Shown piece by piece: positions 24,663 through 34,128 of a DNA stretch of 37,308 nucleotides. Source of the stretch: Flavobacterium psychrotolerans (GTDB lineage Bacteria; Bacteroidota; Bacteroidia; Flavobacteriales; Flavobacteriaceae). Under the pieces are notes generated by a model. It had not been told where the DNA came from and did no database searches. It saw only the letters and a program-made list of their open reading frames with translations. The DNA lies in assembly GCF_003097635.1 (NCBI RefSeq), contig NZ_QCZI01000022.1, positions 1 through 37,308 of the forward strand, written 5' to 3'. Positions within the stretch are counted from its first letter, which is position 1. Every line of letters starts with the position of its first letter. The translations under genes were made by a program, and so were the position numbers.

Positions 24663-25958
24663 TTGAGAGTTTCAATTTCCAAGTCAATTTCCAAGCCATT
24701 GGCGTTTAAAGAACAACTGTTGTCTTGGTCGCAACAATTTCGTGAAGTGGTTTTTCTTGATAGCAATTCTGAATATAATCATAATCAAAAATTTTCCAGT
24801 TACGATTGTGTTCTTGCTGTAGACGCATTTACTTCCATAAAAACGGACTATCATAATGCTTTTGATGATTTAAAACAATACCAGCAAACTACCAAGGATT
24901 GGCTATTTGGTTATTTGACCTATGATTTAAAGAATGACGTAGAGGTCTTGCAATCCAATAATTTTGACGGATTGAATTTTCCAGATTTATTTTTTTTTCA
25001 ACCCAAAAAACTATTTTTATTAAAAGGAAATGAACTCGAAATCCAATATCTAAACATGTGTGACGATGAAATGGAAGAAGATTTTGAAGAAATAGTTAAA
25101 AGTCTAACGTCGAAAGCCGAAAGTCATGACGGAGTAACCATTGAACAACGAATTTCGAAGGAGAATTATCTCGCTAAAGTATCAAAAATATTGGCTCATA
25201 TTCATCAGGGTGATATTTATGAAGCCAATTTTTGCATGGAATTTTTTGCAGAAAATGCCACAATAAATCCAGCGGAAAAGTTTCTGAAACTCAATGAAAT
25301 TTCCCGATCGCCATTTGCCGTTTTTTTTAAAAATAACAACCATTTTTTGTTGTCCGCTTCACCAGAACGCTATTTAAAAAAGGAAGGCGAGCAACTGATT
25401 TCCCAACCTATCAAAGGAACATCCAAGAGATTTTTGGACCCTAATGAAGACGAAAATTCAAAAATTCAATTGACCTTGGATCCAAAAGAACGTGCCGAAA
25501 ACATTATGATTACAGATTTGGTTCGCAACGATTTATCCAGAACAGCTCAAAATGGTTCTGTCGCAGTTCAAGAATTGTGCGGTATCTATTCGTTTTTACA
25601 AGTCCACCAAATGATTTCAACCATAACTTCTAAAATAGACAGCCAATACTCCGTTATTGATGCGATTAAAATGTCTTTCCCGATGGGAAGCATGACGGGA
25701 GCACCCAAATTTTCGGTGATGAAAATTATCGAAACTCTTGAGGAAACCAAACGCGGTTTGTATAGTGGCGCAGTGGGATATTTTACTCCAAATGGCGATT
25801 TCGATTTTAATGTGGTTATCAGAAGCATTTTATACAATCAGGAACATCAATACGTTTCGTTTTCTGTAGGAAGTGCCATCACTTCACAATCTGTACCCGA
25901 AAAAGAATATGAAGAATGTTTGTTGAAGGCGAAAGCGATGCTCGAGGTATTGAGCTAA
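24663..25958 (+). CDS. pabB: Aminodeoxychorismate synthase component I
   Basis: 431 residues from a TTG start (MRVSISKSISKPLAFKEQ); no better ATG lies near this conserved beginning. This is the chorismate-binding enzyme that makes 4-amino-4-deoxychorismate for folate synthesis. The C-terminal chorismate-binding domain (about 155-430) shows PIKGTSKR, with the Lys that marks PabB where anthranilate synthase has Ala (PIAGT). It also has LVRNDLSR, SFPMGSMTGAPK and YSGAVGYF. The N-terminal part (GYLTYDLKND) is the TrpE/PabB N-terminal domain. No glutamine amidotransferase gene (pabA) or lyase (pabC) is adjacent. tilS and dsbD follow on the same strand after 113 bases. Confidence 0.93.
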   Translation: MRVSISKSISKPLAFKEQLLSWSQQFREVVFLDSNSEYNHNQKFSSYDCVLAVDAFTSIKTDYHNAFDDLKQYQQTTKDWLFGYLTYDLKNDVEVLQSNNFDGLNFPDLFFFQPKKLFLLKGNELEIQYLNMCDDEMEEDFEEIVKSLTSKAESHDGVTIEQRISKENYLAKVSKILAHIHQGDIYEANFCMEFFAENATINPAEKFLKLNEISRSPFAVFFKNNNHFLLSASPERYLKKEGEQLISQPIKGTSKRFLDPNEDENSKIQLTLDPKERAENIMITDLVRNDLSRTAQNGSVAVQELCGIYSFLQVHQMISTITSKIDSQYSVIDAIKMSFPMGSMTGAPKFSVMKIIETLEETKRGLYSGAVGYFTPNGDFDFNVVIRSILYNQEHQYVSFSVGSAITSQSVPEKEYEECLLKAKAMLEVLS

Positions 25959-26040
25959 AATCTAATGAAACCTACATAAAAGGGGTTTTACTTTCCTATT
26001 TGAAATGAAAAGCGGGTTTTTGACAACCAAAAATTAAATG

Positions 26041-26060
26041 ATTATTTCGCGAGAAATAAT
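26041..26060 (+). repeat. 8-bp inverted repeat with GCGA loop upstream of tilS
   Basis: ATTATTTC (26041-26048), GCGA and GAAATAAT (26053-26060) form a perfect hairpin with a GNRA-type tetraloop. It directly abuts TACTTTTG (26061-26068), a -7-like element, and the tilS ATG is at 26072. It may be an operator, a weak terminator for pabB, or chance. Confidence 0.5.
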
Positions 26061-26071
26061 TACTTTTGAGA

Positions 26072-27385
26072 ATGCTAGAGAAATTTAAAATCCATATTGC
26101 CCAAAATTTCCCGTTTTTTGACGGAAAAAAAATGCTTCTTGCCACTAGTGGTGGCTTGGATAGCATGGTTTTATTGCATTTATTTCAGCAATTGTATTTT
26201 GACATCGCCATTGCGCATTGCAATTTTCAGTTGCGCGGAATAGAAAGTTTTGGAGATCAAAATTTTGTTCAGAATTATGCTTTAGTAAATACGATTCCCA
26301 TTTTTGTAACCCAATTTGACACCAAAGCTTTTGCAGCGGATTATAAAATTTCCACCCAAGTTGCGGCTCGGGAGTTGCGCTACAATTGGTTTTATGAACT
26401 TTTGGAAACTGAAAAATATGATTTTATTCTAACGGCGCATCATGCCGACGACAATCTGGAAACCTTTCTCATAAATCTAAGCAGAGGGACAGGATTAGAG
26501 GGCTTTACAGGGATTCCGCAACAAAATGATAAAGTGATCCGACCGATATTGTCCTTTTCCAGACAAGAAATTGAGAATTATGCCAAAGAAAATGGGATTC
26601 AGTGGAGGGAGGACAGCAGTAATGCTTCGGATAAATATTTGAGGAATAAAATTAGACACCATTTAATCCCCATCTTAAAAGAGTTGAATCCCAATTTTAT
26701 TTCCTCGTTTCAAAAAACACAAAACTATTTGCAGGAAGCCCAAGTGATGGTCGAAGATGCCACAATCATGATTTACCAACAGGTAGCAAAGGAACAAGGC
26801 GATGGCACTATTCATTTCGATTTAAAGAAGCTACAACAATTGCCTAATTTTAAATCGTATTTGTACCAGTGGCTGAAAGAATACGGATTTTCCGCTTGGG
26901 ATGACATTTATGATTTGGCAGAAGGTCAATCTGGGAAACAGGTGTTTTCTGCTGAATTTCGATTGTTGAAAGACCGGAACTTTTTAATTTTGAGTCCAGT
27001 AAATTTTGTTACGAATGAGAAAGAATTTCTCCTAGATAAAGAGCAGCATGAAGTTAATATTCCCTTAAAACTTTCATTTTGTAAAGTGTCCGACATTTCT
27101 GCAGTTTCAAATTCAGCTATCTTTGTGGATGAAGATAAATTGCAATTTCCTTTGCTTTTGCGAAGATGGAGAGAAGGCGATTATTTTCAACCTTTTGGAA
27201 TGGAAGGAAAATCAAAAAAAGTGAGTAAATTTTTTAAAGACGAAAAATTGTCGTTGCTAGAAAAAGAAAACGTTTGGATTTTATGTTCCAATGATCAAAT
27301 AGTTTGGATTGTTGGTATGAGACAGGACGACCGTTTTAGAATAGAAAATACGACTAAAAACATACTAAAAATACAATTGGGATAA
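26072..27385 (+). CDS. tilS: tRNA(Ile)-lysidine synthetase
   Basis: 437 residues from the ATG at 26072 (MLEKFKIHIAQNFPF); a TTG two codons earlier is also open. This ATP-pyrophosphatase converts C34 of the tRNA-Ile with CAU anticodon to lysidine, which lets it read AUA. The PP-loop is LATSGGLDSMVLLHL, followed by AHCNFQLRG and LTAHHADDNLETFLINLSRGTGL, all characteristic. A C-terminal TilS domain (about 355-437) has RRWREGDYFQPFGM and KKVSKFFKDEKL. The stop codon shares one base with the dsbD start (TAATG), so translation of the two is probably coupled. It is an essential gene in most bacteria. Confidence 0.97.
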   Translation: MLEKFKIHIAQNFPFFDGKKMLLATSGGLDSMVLLHLFQQLYFDIAIAHCNFQLRGIESFGDQNFVQNYALVNTIPIFVTQFDTKAFAADYKISTQVAARELRYNWFYELLETEKYDFILTAHHADDNLETFLINLSRGTGLEGFTGIPQQNDKVIRPILSFSRQEIENYAKENGIQWREDSSNASDKYLRNKIRHHLIPILKELNPNFISSFQKTQNYLQEAQVMVEDATIMIYQQVAKEQGDGTIHFDLKKLQQLPNFKSYLYQWLKEYGFSAWDDIYDLAEGQSGKQVFSAEFRLLKDRNFLILSPVNFVTNEKEFLLDKEQHEVNIPLKLSFCKVSDISAVSNSAIFVDEDKLQFPLLLRRWREGDYFQPFGMEGKSKKVSKFFKDEKLSLLEKENVWILCSNDQIVWIVGMRQDDRFRIENTTKNILKIQLG

Positions 27386-29424
27386 TGAAGAACGTTATTT
27401 TTATACTCCTTTCATTTTTGGCTTTTGCCAATGGGAACGCGCAAATTTTGGATCCCGTTAAATGGACTACTAAAATTGAACAAAAATCAGATAAAAACTA
27501 TCTGCTCACTTTTAACGGAGTCATTGAAAAGGACTGGCATATGTACTCCCAATTCACTCCAGATGGAGGCCCGCTCCCTTTGGAAGTATTGTTCAAAAAT
27601 CAAAAAGGAAATTTCAATTTGGTTGGCAAAGCAAAGGAAAGTAAAACCACTACGGCGTTTAACGACATTTTTGAGGTAAACGAAACGTACTTTACCAAAA
27701 AGGCACAAATCCAACAGGAGATTATTATCCTAAATACAAAGATTTCGAAAATAGAGGTCAACTTGAATTATCAGGTTTGCAAGGAGGTTTGTATTAATTT
27801 GGAAAAGAAATTTACGTTTGATGTTCCTATTGCTATCCTTGCAGCTCCCAATGTGGAAATGCCAGTTGCAAAAACTGATACTGCAAAAGTGAATGCTACA
27901 GCCATTGACACGACAACTCTGAAGTCAAAAGCCAATCAATTAGCTCCCGAAGTAATTGATAAACCGAGTAGTTTGATGCAATCTGAGCCAAAATCTCAAA
28001 AAGGGTTGTGGACTATATTTTTCATTGCCTTTTTATCCGGATTTGCGGCATTACTAACGCCATGTGTTTTTCCGATGATTCCCATGACGGTGAGTTTTTT
28101 TACGAAACATAGTAAAACAAAAGCCAAAGGGAAAAGAAATGCTATAATTTACGGAATTTCTATCATCGTGATTTATGTCGTATTGGGGCTTTTAGTGACC
28201 TGGATTTTTGGTGCCGATGCCTTGAATAAATTATCCACTAATGTATGGTTTAATATCATTTTCTTTATTCTATTGGTTGTTTTCGCAGCTTCGTTTCTTG
28301 GCGCTTTTGAAATTATGTTGCCGCATTCGTGGGCAAATAAAGTCGATAAGCAAGCTGATAGAGGAGGGATTGTTGGAATATTATTTATGGCATTGGCACT
28401 TGCCATCGTTTCATTTTCGTGTACAGGACCCATTGTGGGAACGCTTCTGGTTGATGCCGCTTCTAAAGGCGGAATTGCGCCCGTCATCGGGATGTTTGGT
28501 TTTTCGTTCGCCTTAGCTTTACCCTTTATGCTTTTTGCCTTATTCCCAAGCTGGTTGCATACGTTGCCCAAATCGGGTGGATGGCTCAATACCGTAAAAG
28601 TATTTTTAGGATTTTTAGAATTGGCTTTGGCCTTCAAATTTTTGTCCAATGCCGATTTGGTTTTGCAATTGCATTTATTGGAAAGAGAAACATTTCTGGC
28701 TATTTGGATCGCCATTTTTGGGACATTGGCATACTATCTTTTCGGAAAAATTACCATGCCTCATGACAGCCCGCTGTCGCATATTTCGGTGGGGAGGTTG
28801 CTGGTGGGATTGTTGGTTCTGTCTTTTACGATTTACTTAATCCCGGGAATTTGGGGCGCGCCACTAAAATTAATTAATGCTTTTCCCCCTCCAATGGAAT
28901 ATAGCGAAAGTCCTTTCGGGATTGGTAATTCCAGCGAGGGAAGCACCCCTGATGCTGTTTTGCCTGACGGGGCTCAATTTGGTCCGCATAAATTAGTGGT
29001 TTTCGACGATTATGACAAGGGATTGGCTTACGCCAAAGCGGTAAACAAACCCATTATGCTCGACTTTACGGGATTTGCCTGCGTCAATTGCAGAAGAATG
29101 GAAAATAATGTTTGGTCCGACGGTCGTATTTTGCCTATTTTAAAAGATGAGGTGGTCGTGATTTCTTTGTACGTAGACGATAAGCGGGAGTTACCAAAAG
29201 GCGAAATGTATCTTTCTAAAACGACTGGTTCAGAAATTGAAACGATAGGTGACAAGTGGGCTGATTTTATGATTTCAAAATACAAAACGAATACGCAACC
29301 CCTATACGTTTTGACTGACTTAAATGGGAATAGCCTAAATACTGAAGTTCCAACGATAAGTTATGTTGGCGTTGCCGAATATGAAAATTGGTTGAAAGAG
29401 GGAATTTCAAGGTTTAAAAAGTAA
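27385..29424 (+). CDS. dsbD: Thiol:disulfide interchange protein DsbD
   Basis: 679 residues. A Sec signal peptide ends near NGNAQ. The N-terminal periplasmic domain (about 25-150) has the cysteine pair YQVCKEVCINLEKKF. A linker leads to a transmembrane domain (about 208-495, eight helices) with LLTPCVFPMIPMTVSFF and SFSCTGPIVGTLLVD, the two membrane cysteines. The C-terminal thioredoxin-like domain (about 545-679) has DFTGFACVNCRRME with a CxxC. This is the full three-module DsbD that moves electrons from cytosolic thioredoxin to the periplasm for disulfide repair and cytochrome c maturation. It overlaps tilS by one base, although the two proteins have no known shared pathway. secA converges on it. 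Confidence 0.96.
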   Translation: MKNVIFILLSFLAFANGNAQILDPVKWTTKIEQKSDKNYLLTFNGVIEKDWHMYSQFTPDGGPLPLEVLFKNQKGNFNLVGKAKESKTTTAFNDIFEVNETYFTKKAQIQQEIIILNTKISKIEVNLNYQVCKEVCINLEKKFTFDVPIAILAAPNVEMPVAKTDTAKVNATAIDTTTLKSKANQLAPEVIDKPSSLMQSEPKSQKGLWTIFFIAFLSGFAALLTPCVFPMIPMTVSFFTKHSKTKAKGKRNAIIYGISIIVIYVVLGLLVTWIFGADALNKLSTNVWFNIIFFILLVVFAASFLGAFEIMLPHSWANKVDKQADRGGIVGILFMALALAIVSFSCTGPIVGTLLVDAASKGGIAPVIGMFGFSFALALPFMLFALFPSWLHTLPKSGGWLNTVKVFLGFLELALAFKFLSNADLVLQLHLLERETFLAIWIAIFGTLAYYLFGKITMPHDSPLSHISVGRLLVGLLVLSFTIYLIPGIWGAPLKLINAFPPPMEYSESPFGIGNSSEGSTPDAVLPDGAQFGPHKLVVFDDYDKGLAYAKAVNKPIMLDFTGFACVNCRRMENNVWSDGRILPILKDEVVVISLYVDDKRELPKGEMYLSKTTGSEIETIGDKWADFMISKYKTNTQPLYVLTDLNGNSLNTEVPTISYVGVAEYENWLKEGISRFKK

Positions 29425-29480
29425 ATCCAATAACGGTTTTCAGTTAATGATTTTTTTCAAAAACGAATTGGTTGTTCTAT

Positions 29481-29512
29481 AAAAAATCCCCAACTGCTTT
29501 CACAATTGAGGA
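29481..29512 (-). terminator. Terminator of secA
   Basis: On the minus strand TCCTCAATTG (29512-29503), a 6-base loop and CAGTTGGGGA (29496-29487), then six T residues. The two G-U pairs form only on the minus-strand RNA, so this terminator works for secA rather than for dsbD. Confidence 0.85.
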
Positions 29513-29539
29513 TATAGTATAATGATTTAAGGTATAAGA

Positions 29540-32500
29540 TTACTCGTTCACAATCACCCATTCGCCAGAATGCAATAGGCTTTCCGCTTTCTTGTATTTC
29601 ATGGTTTCAGATTTACCGCTCAAAATGTGTTTGATTGTAACACTGTCATTGCGATTGATTTTAGGCATTTCCCGCACTATAGTTTCTGTAACCTGACGTT
29701 GTTGGGTTTGTCCTGCTTCACGGTTTTGTTCAGCAAGCGTGTCGCTATTTGGAACTTCGTCCTTACTCGTTTTGTAATCTTCCTTCTGGCGCACTACTTT
29801 GGCTTCCTGAATTGCAGGGGCTTGCTGTGCTGGTAAATCGCCTTTGAATAGGAAGGAAATCACTTCTTTGTTTACTCCATTCAACATGGAGCTAAACAAG
29901 TTGAACGCTTCAAATTTATAGATTAGTAATGGGTCTTTTTGTTCGTGAACCGCCAATTGAACCGATTGTTTCAACTCATCCATTTTACGCAAATGCTTTT
30001 TCCAAGCTTCATCTACGATTGCCAATGTGATGTTTTTCTCGAAATCGGCAACTAATTGTTTTCCGTGAGATTCGTACGCTTTTTTCAAATCAGTAACCAC
30101 ATTCAACGATTTTATTCCGTCCGTAAAAGGAACTACGATACGCTCGAACTGATTGTTTTTGTCTTCATATACGCCTTTTATAATAGGGAAAGCTTCTCTG
30201 GCACTTCGTTCCGTTTTCTCGGTGTAAAATTCTAAAGTTGCTTTGTAGACTTTTCCGGTCAATTCTATTTCAGATATTCTCTCAAATTCACTTTCCGTAA
30301 CTGGGGAAGTGATGGAGAAATAGCGAATCAATTCGAATTCGAAATTCTTGAAATCCCGTGCCTGTTTGTGTGCTTCAACAATTAACTCACAAGTATCGTA
30401 CATCATGTTGGCGATGTCTACTTTCAAGCGTTCTCCATGCAAAGCATGACGACGGCGTTTGTAAACCACTTCACGTTGTGCGTTCATTACATCATCATAT
30501 TCAAGTAAACGTTTACGTGTTCCAAAGTTGTTTTCCTCTACTTTTTTCTGAGCCCGTTCAATAGATTTGGTCATCATCGAATGCTGAATCACTTCACCTT
30601 CTTTCAATCCCATTCGATCCATTACTTTGGCCACTCTTTCAGAGCCAAATAGACGCATCAAGTTGTCTTCCAAAGAAACATAGAACTGAGAACTTCCTGG
30701 GTCACCCTGACGGCCTGCACGACCTCGTAGCTGACGATCGACACGACGCGAATCGTGACGTTCCGTTCCTACAATCGCTAAACCTCCGGCAGCTTTCACT
30801 TCTGGGGTTAATTTGATATCCGTTCCACGACCGGCCATATTGGTTGCAATAGTTACAACCCCAGCTTTTCCAGCTTCCTCAACAATTTGGGCTTCTTGTT
30901 TGTGCATCTTCGCATTCAACACGTTGTGGGCTACACCGCGCATTTTCAACATTCGGCTCAATAATTCTGAAATCTCTACCGACGTGGTTCCAATTAAAAC
31001 AGGTCTTCCTGCTTTAGTCAATTCGGTTACATCCTCAATTACGGCATTGAATTTTTCACGAGTGGTTTTATAAATAAAATCTTCTTTGTCAATTCTTGCC
31101 ATTGGGCGATTGGTTGGAATTTCCACCACATCCAGTTTGTAGATTTCCCAAAGCTCTCCCGCTTCCGTAACCGCTGTTCCAGTCATACCCGCTAATTTGC
31201 TGTACATCCTGAAATAATTTTGCAGGGTTACCGTTGCAAATGTTTGTGTTGCTGCTTCAATTTTCACATTTTCTTTGGCCTCAATCGCTTGGTGTAATCC
31301 GTCAGAATAACGGCGTCCATCCATGATACGACCAGTTTGCTCATCAACAATCATAATTTTATTGTCCATGATTACATATTCCACATCTTTTTCAAAAAGC
31401 GTGTAGGCTTTAAGTAATTGCGTCAAGGTGTGAATGCGTTCGCTTTTGATGGAGAAATCTTGGAACAATTTTTCTTTTTCTTCTGCTTCCGCATCTTTGT
31501 CTAATTTTTTCTTTTCGATAACTGAAATTTCTGTTCCAATGTCTGGTAGCACGAAGAAATTACTGTCGGCCGAATCGGAGGAAAGGAATTTGATTCCGTT
31601 ATCAGTCAATTCTACTTGGTTGTTTTTTTCTTCTATAACAAAATATAGGGCTTCGTCAATAAGATGCATGTCCCGATTGTTGTCCTGCATGTATTGATTT
31701 TCTGTTTTTTGAAGCAATTGTTTGATGCCTTCTTCACTCAAGAATTTGATCAAGGCTTTGTTTTTTGGTAAAGCTCTGTAGGCTCTTAGCAAATTGAAAC
31801 CGCCATCTTTGGTATTTCCTTCTTTCACCAAACGTTTGGCTTCGGTCAAAAAACCATTGGACAATTGTCTTTGAAGACTTACCAAATTGTCGATTTTTGG
31901 TTTCAATTCATTGAATTCGTGGCGATCCCCTTGCGGTACTGGGCCAGAAATGATTAAAGGGGTACGGGCATCATCAATCAAAACCGAGTCGACCTCATCG
32001 ACAATGGCATAATTGTGTTTTCTCTGTACCAAATCCTCTGGCGAATGAGCCATATTGTCTCTTAAATAATCGAAACCAAATTCGTTATTTGTTCCGTAAG
32101 TGATATCTGCTTCATAGGCTTTTCTCCTGTCATCCGAATTGGGTTGGTAATTGTCGATACATTCTACAGTCATTCCGTGAAATTCGAATAATGGCGCTTT
32201 CCACGTGCTGTCACGTTTGGCCAAATAGTCATTTACAGTAACCAAATGCACTCCGTTTCCGGTCAAGGCATTCAAATACAATGGCAATGTTGCTACTAAA
32301 GTTTTTCCTTCACCCGTTTGCATTTCGGCAACTTTACCTTCGTGCAAAACCATTCCGCCAATCAACTGAACATCATAATGCACCATGTCCCAAGTGATTT
32401 GCTTTCCGGCAGCATTCCATGAATTAGCCCAAACGGCGGTATCTCCAACAATGTTGATGTATGCTTTTGTAGCCGAAAGTTCGCGATCTTTTGCTGTAGC

Positions 32501-32896
32501 AGTAACAACAAGTTGGGTATTTTCTTTAAAACGTTTTGCGGTTTCTTTAATAACGGCAAAAGCATCAGGAAGAATTTCGGTCAATGTTTTTTCAGAGATT
32601 TCGTAGGCCTCTTTTTCAAGAGCATCTATAGCGGCATAGATGTCCTCTCTCTTGTCGATGTCTTCAATGTTTTCTACTTCAAGTTGAAGTGCATAGATTT
32701 TAGCGTCTTTTTCGGATCTAGCCTGTTTAATTTTTTCTTTAAACTGAGTTGTTTTTGCTCTAAGCTCATCGTGGGATAATCCCTCTAAAACGCTCTCTAT
32801 CGCTCTGATTTTAGTGATATTTCCCTGAAGGGCTTTAACGTCTTTTTGAGATTTATCTCCTACAAAAACTTTTATGATACTATTTATGAAACTCAT
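29540..32896 (-). CDS. secA: Preprotein translocase ATPase SecA
   Basis: 1118 residues, longer than E. coli SecA (901) but usual for Bacteroidota. It drives preproteins through SecYEG. It shows the Walker [18 protein letters not shown] (about residue 190), [20 protein letters not shown], the DEAD-type box [18 protein letters not shown], the NBD2 motif [13 protein letters not shown] and [15 protein letters not shown]. The helical scaffold segment [22 protein letters not shown] is also present. Much of the extra length is a charged insertion at about 310-500 within the first nucleotide-binding/preprotein-crosslinking region. The C-terminal CxCx8C(H/C) zinc motif seen in proteobacterial SecA is missing; the end is a Gln/Glu-rich linker and a short terminal segment. 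A -7-like TAAATTTG lies at 32937-32930. Confidence 0.97.
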   Translation of the reverse strand: MSFINSIIKVFVGDKSQKDVKALQGNITKIRAIESVLEGLSHDELRAKTTQFKEKIKQARSEKDAKIYALQLEVENIEDIDKREDIYAAIDALEKEAYEISEKTLTEILPDAFAVIKETAKRFKENTQLVVTATAKDRELSATKAYINIVGDTAVWANSWNAAGKQITWDMVHYDVQLIGGMVLHEGKVAEMQTGEGKTLVATLPLYLNALTGNGVHLVTVNDYLAKRDSTWKAPLFEFHGMTVECIDNYQPNSDDRRKAYEADITYGTNNEFGFDYLRDNMAHSPEDLVQRKHNYAIVDEVDSVLIDDARTPLIISGPVPQGDRHEFNELKPKIDNLVSLQRQLSNGFLTEAKRLVKEGNTKDGGFNLLRAYRALPKNKALIKFLSEEGIKQLLQKTENQYMQDNNRDMHLIDEALYFVIEEKNNQVELTDNGIKFLSSDSADSNFFVLPDIGTEISVIEKKKLDKDAEAEEKEKLFQDFSIKSERIHTLTQLLKAYTLFEKDVEYVIMDNKIMIVDEQTGRIMDGRRYSDGLHQAIEAKENVKIEAATQTFATVTLQNYFRMYSKLAGMTGTAVTEAGELWEIYKLDVVEIPTNRPMARIDKEDFIYKTTREKFNAVIEDVTELTKAGRPVLIGTTSVEISELLSRMLKMRGVAHNVLNAKMHKQEAQIVEEAGKAGVVTIATNMAGRGTDIKLTPEVKAAGGLAIVGTERHDSRRVDRQLRGRAGRQGDPGSSQFYVSLEDNLMRLFGSERVAKVMDRMGLKEGEVIQHSMMTKSIERAQKKVEENNFGTRKRLLEYDDVMNAQREVVYKRRRHALHGERLKVDIANMMYDTCELIVEAHKQARDFKNFEFELIRYFSITSPVTESEFERISEIELTGKVYKATLEFYTEKTERSAREAFPIIKGVYEDKNNQFERIVVPFTDGIKSLNVVTDLKKAYESHGKQLVADFEKNITLAIVDEAWKKHLRKMDELKQSVQLAVHEQKDPLLIYKFEAFNLFSSMLNGVNKEVISFLFKGDLPAQQAPAIQEAKVVRQKEDYKTSKDEVPNSDTLAEQNREAGQTQQRQVTETIVREMPKINRNDSVTIKHILSGKSETMKYKKAESLLHSGEWVIVNE

Positions 32897-32938
32897 GGGG
32901 TTGTATAATTTCTTAATTTATAAAGTGTGCAAATTTAA

Positions 32939-32966
32939 ACAAAAAAAAAGCCTCGGGTGAGACTTT
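32939..32966 (-). terminator. Terminator between the DUF2795 gene and secA
   Basis: On the minus strand AGTCTC (32964-32959), a 4-base loop and GAGGCT (32954-32949), extended by A-T pairs and followed by nine T residues. It lies 20 bases after the small gene's stop and separates it from secA. Confidence 0.85.
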
Positions 32967-32986
32967 TCATCGGTTTTAATATTTTT

Positions 32987-33208
32987 TTAATATTCATCCT
33001 CATTCCAAAGATAATCTTCGTCAGTTGGATAATCAGGCCAAATTTCTTCCATTGACTCATATATCTCTCCTTCGTCCTCTATAGATTGTAGGTTTTCCAC
33101 TACTTCTAGTGGCGCGCCTGCTCTAATTGCGTAGTCGATAAGCTCATCTTTGTTAGCCGGCCAAGGCGCATCGCTTAAATAGGATGCTAATTCTAATGTC
33201 CAATACAT
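32987..33208 (-). CDS. DUF2795 family small acidic protein
   Basis: 73 residues. The start MYWTLELASYLSDAPWPANKDELIDYAIR and the following GAPLEVVENL match the DUF2795 fold, a small helical domain. The C-terminal half is strongly acidic (DEGEIYESMEEIWPDYPTDE...). It has no signal peptide, so it is cytosolic. Its function is unknown. It has its own consensus promoter (33231-33260) and its own terminator, so it is a single-gene unit upstream of secA rather than part of a secA operon. Confidence 0.88.
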   Translation of the reverse strand: MYWTLELASYLSDAPWPANKDELIDYAIRAGAPLEVVENLQSIEDEGEIYESMEEIWPDYPTDEDYLWNEDEY

Positions 33209-33230
33209 CTTATTTCGATTTTAATTTATG

Positions 33231-33260
33231 CAAAAATAAATTTTTTACTCACAAAGTCAA
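33231..33260 (-). promoter_or_regulatory. Bacteroidota-type promoter for the DUF2795 gene
   Basis: On the minus strand TTG (33260-33258), a 19-base spacer and TATTTTTG (33238-33231). Transcription would start 10-20 bases before the ATG at 33208. Confidence 0.7.
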
Positions 33261-33304
33261 GTAAATTTCGATTTATTTTAAAAAAAAGTTAAGAACGTTT
33301 TATT

Positions 33305-33337
33305 GATTGCTGATTTTTGATTGCTGATTTTTGATTT
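33305..33337. repeat. 14-bp tandem repeat in intergenic DNA
   Basis: GATTGCTGATTTTT occurs twice in direct succession (33305-33318 and 33319-33332), followed by a partial third copy. It lies in the 274-base gap between the DUF2795 and cobalamin adenosyltransferase genes. No other structure was seen in that gap apart from the promoter. Confidence 0.8.
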
Positions 33338-33482
33338 TAGATTTTAAAAAAAAGAGTATTTGCAATTTTAAACCACTTATAGCCATTTGATTAAACTTTA
33401 TTTTGATTTTTAGATAAATATGAATTGCTTGGCAAGTTCGTTATCGTTCGTATCAAAAATCGTCACTCTTTACTCTAAAATT

Positions 33483-34052
33483 CTATTTCCGCGGGATCCA
33501 TTTTACTTCCCCTGCGTTCAAATCCGATGACAACTTTCGTGCCAAGACAAAAAGGTAGTCAGAAAGGCGGTTAAGGTATTTGATTGCGATTTCCGCTACG
33601 GGTTCATTGTGGCTTAAATGAACGGCCAATCGCTCGGCACGGCGACAAACGCACCGCGCAATATGACAATATGACACGGTTGTGTGTCCGCCAGGTAAAA
33701 CGAAATGGGTCATTTGTGGTAATGAAGCTTCCATGGCGTCGATTTCGTTTTCTAATAATTCGACATCACTCTCGATGATTCCGAGTTTTTGAAGGCGCAG
33801 TTCGCCATTTTTCAACACCTCTTTTTCTGGAGGGGTAGCAAGTATGGCGCCAACAGTGAACAAACGATCCTGAATCTCAATAAGAATGTCTTTGTAATGC
33901 AAATTCATTTCTTGATCGCGTATTAACCCGATATGGGAATTCAATTCATCAACAGTGCCATAGCTTTCTATTCGAATGTGGTCTTTTGGCACTCGCGTTC
34001 CTCCAAAAAGGGCTGTGGTTCCCGTATCTCCGGTTTTGGTATATACTTTCAT
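33483..34052 (-). CDS. PduO-type cob(I)alamin adenosyltransferase
   Basis: 189 residues from the ATG at 34052 (MKVYTKTGDTGTTALFGG); a TTG two codons upstream is also open. It transfers the adenosyl group of ATP to Co(I) of corrinoids to make adenosylcobalamin. The N-terminal ATP-binding motif TKTGDTGTTALFGGTRV is present. So are YGTVDELNSHIGL, the CRRAERLAV helix and LNRLSDYLFVLARKL, all conserved in the trimeric PduO/MMAB family. No cobalamin synthesis gene or B12-dependent enzyme is near, so it probably salvages corrinoids for enzymes encoded elsewhere, such as methylmalonyl-CoA mutase. It lies 76 bases downstream of the ABC ATPase gene on the same strand and may share its transcript. Confidence 0.95.
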   Translation of the reverse strand: MKVYTKTGDTGTTALFGGTRVPKDHIRIESYGTVDELNSHIGLIRDQEMNLHYKDILIEIQDRLFTVGAILATPPEKEVLKNGELRLQKLGIIESDVELLENEIDAMEASLPQMTHFVLPGGHTTVSYCHIARCVCRRAERLAVHLSHNEPVAEIAIKYLNRLSDYLFVLARKLSSDLNAGEVKWIPRK

Positions 34053-34128
34053 TTTCAAGTTTATTTTGGGATTGGGTTATTTTGGGATTCAATTATCAAA
34101 TAACCGCACAAACAAATAACCAAATCGA

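Noticed and set aside
28173..28715. 180-residue minus-strand frame inside dsbD
   Set aside because: Its composition (Asn, Lys, Ala rich, no domain) is that of an antisense of a membrane-protein gene; dsbD is unambiguous on the other strand.
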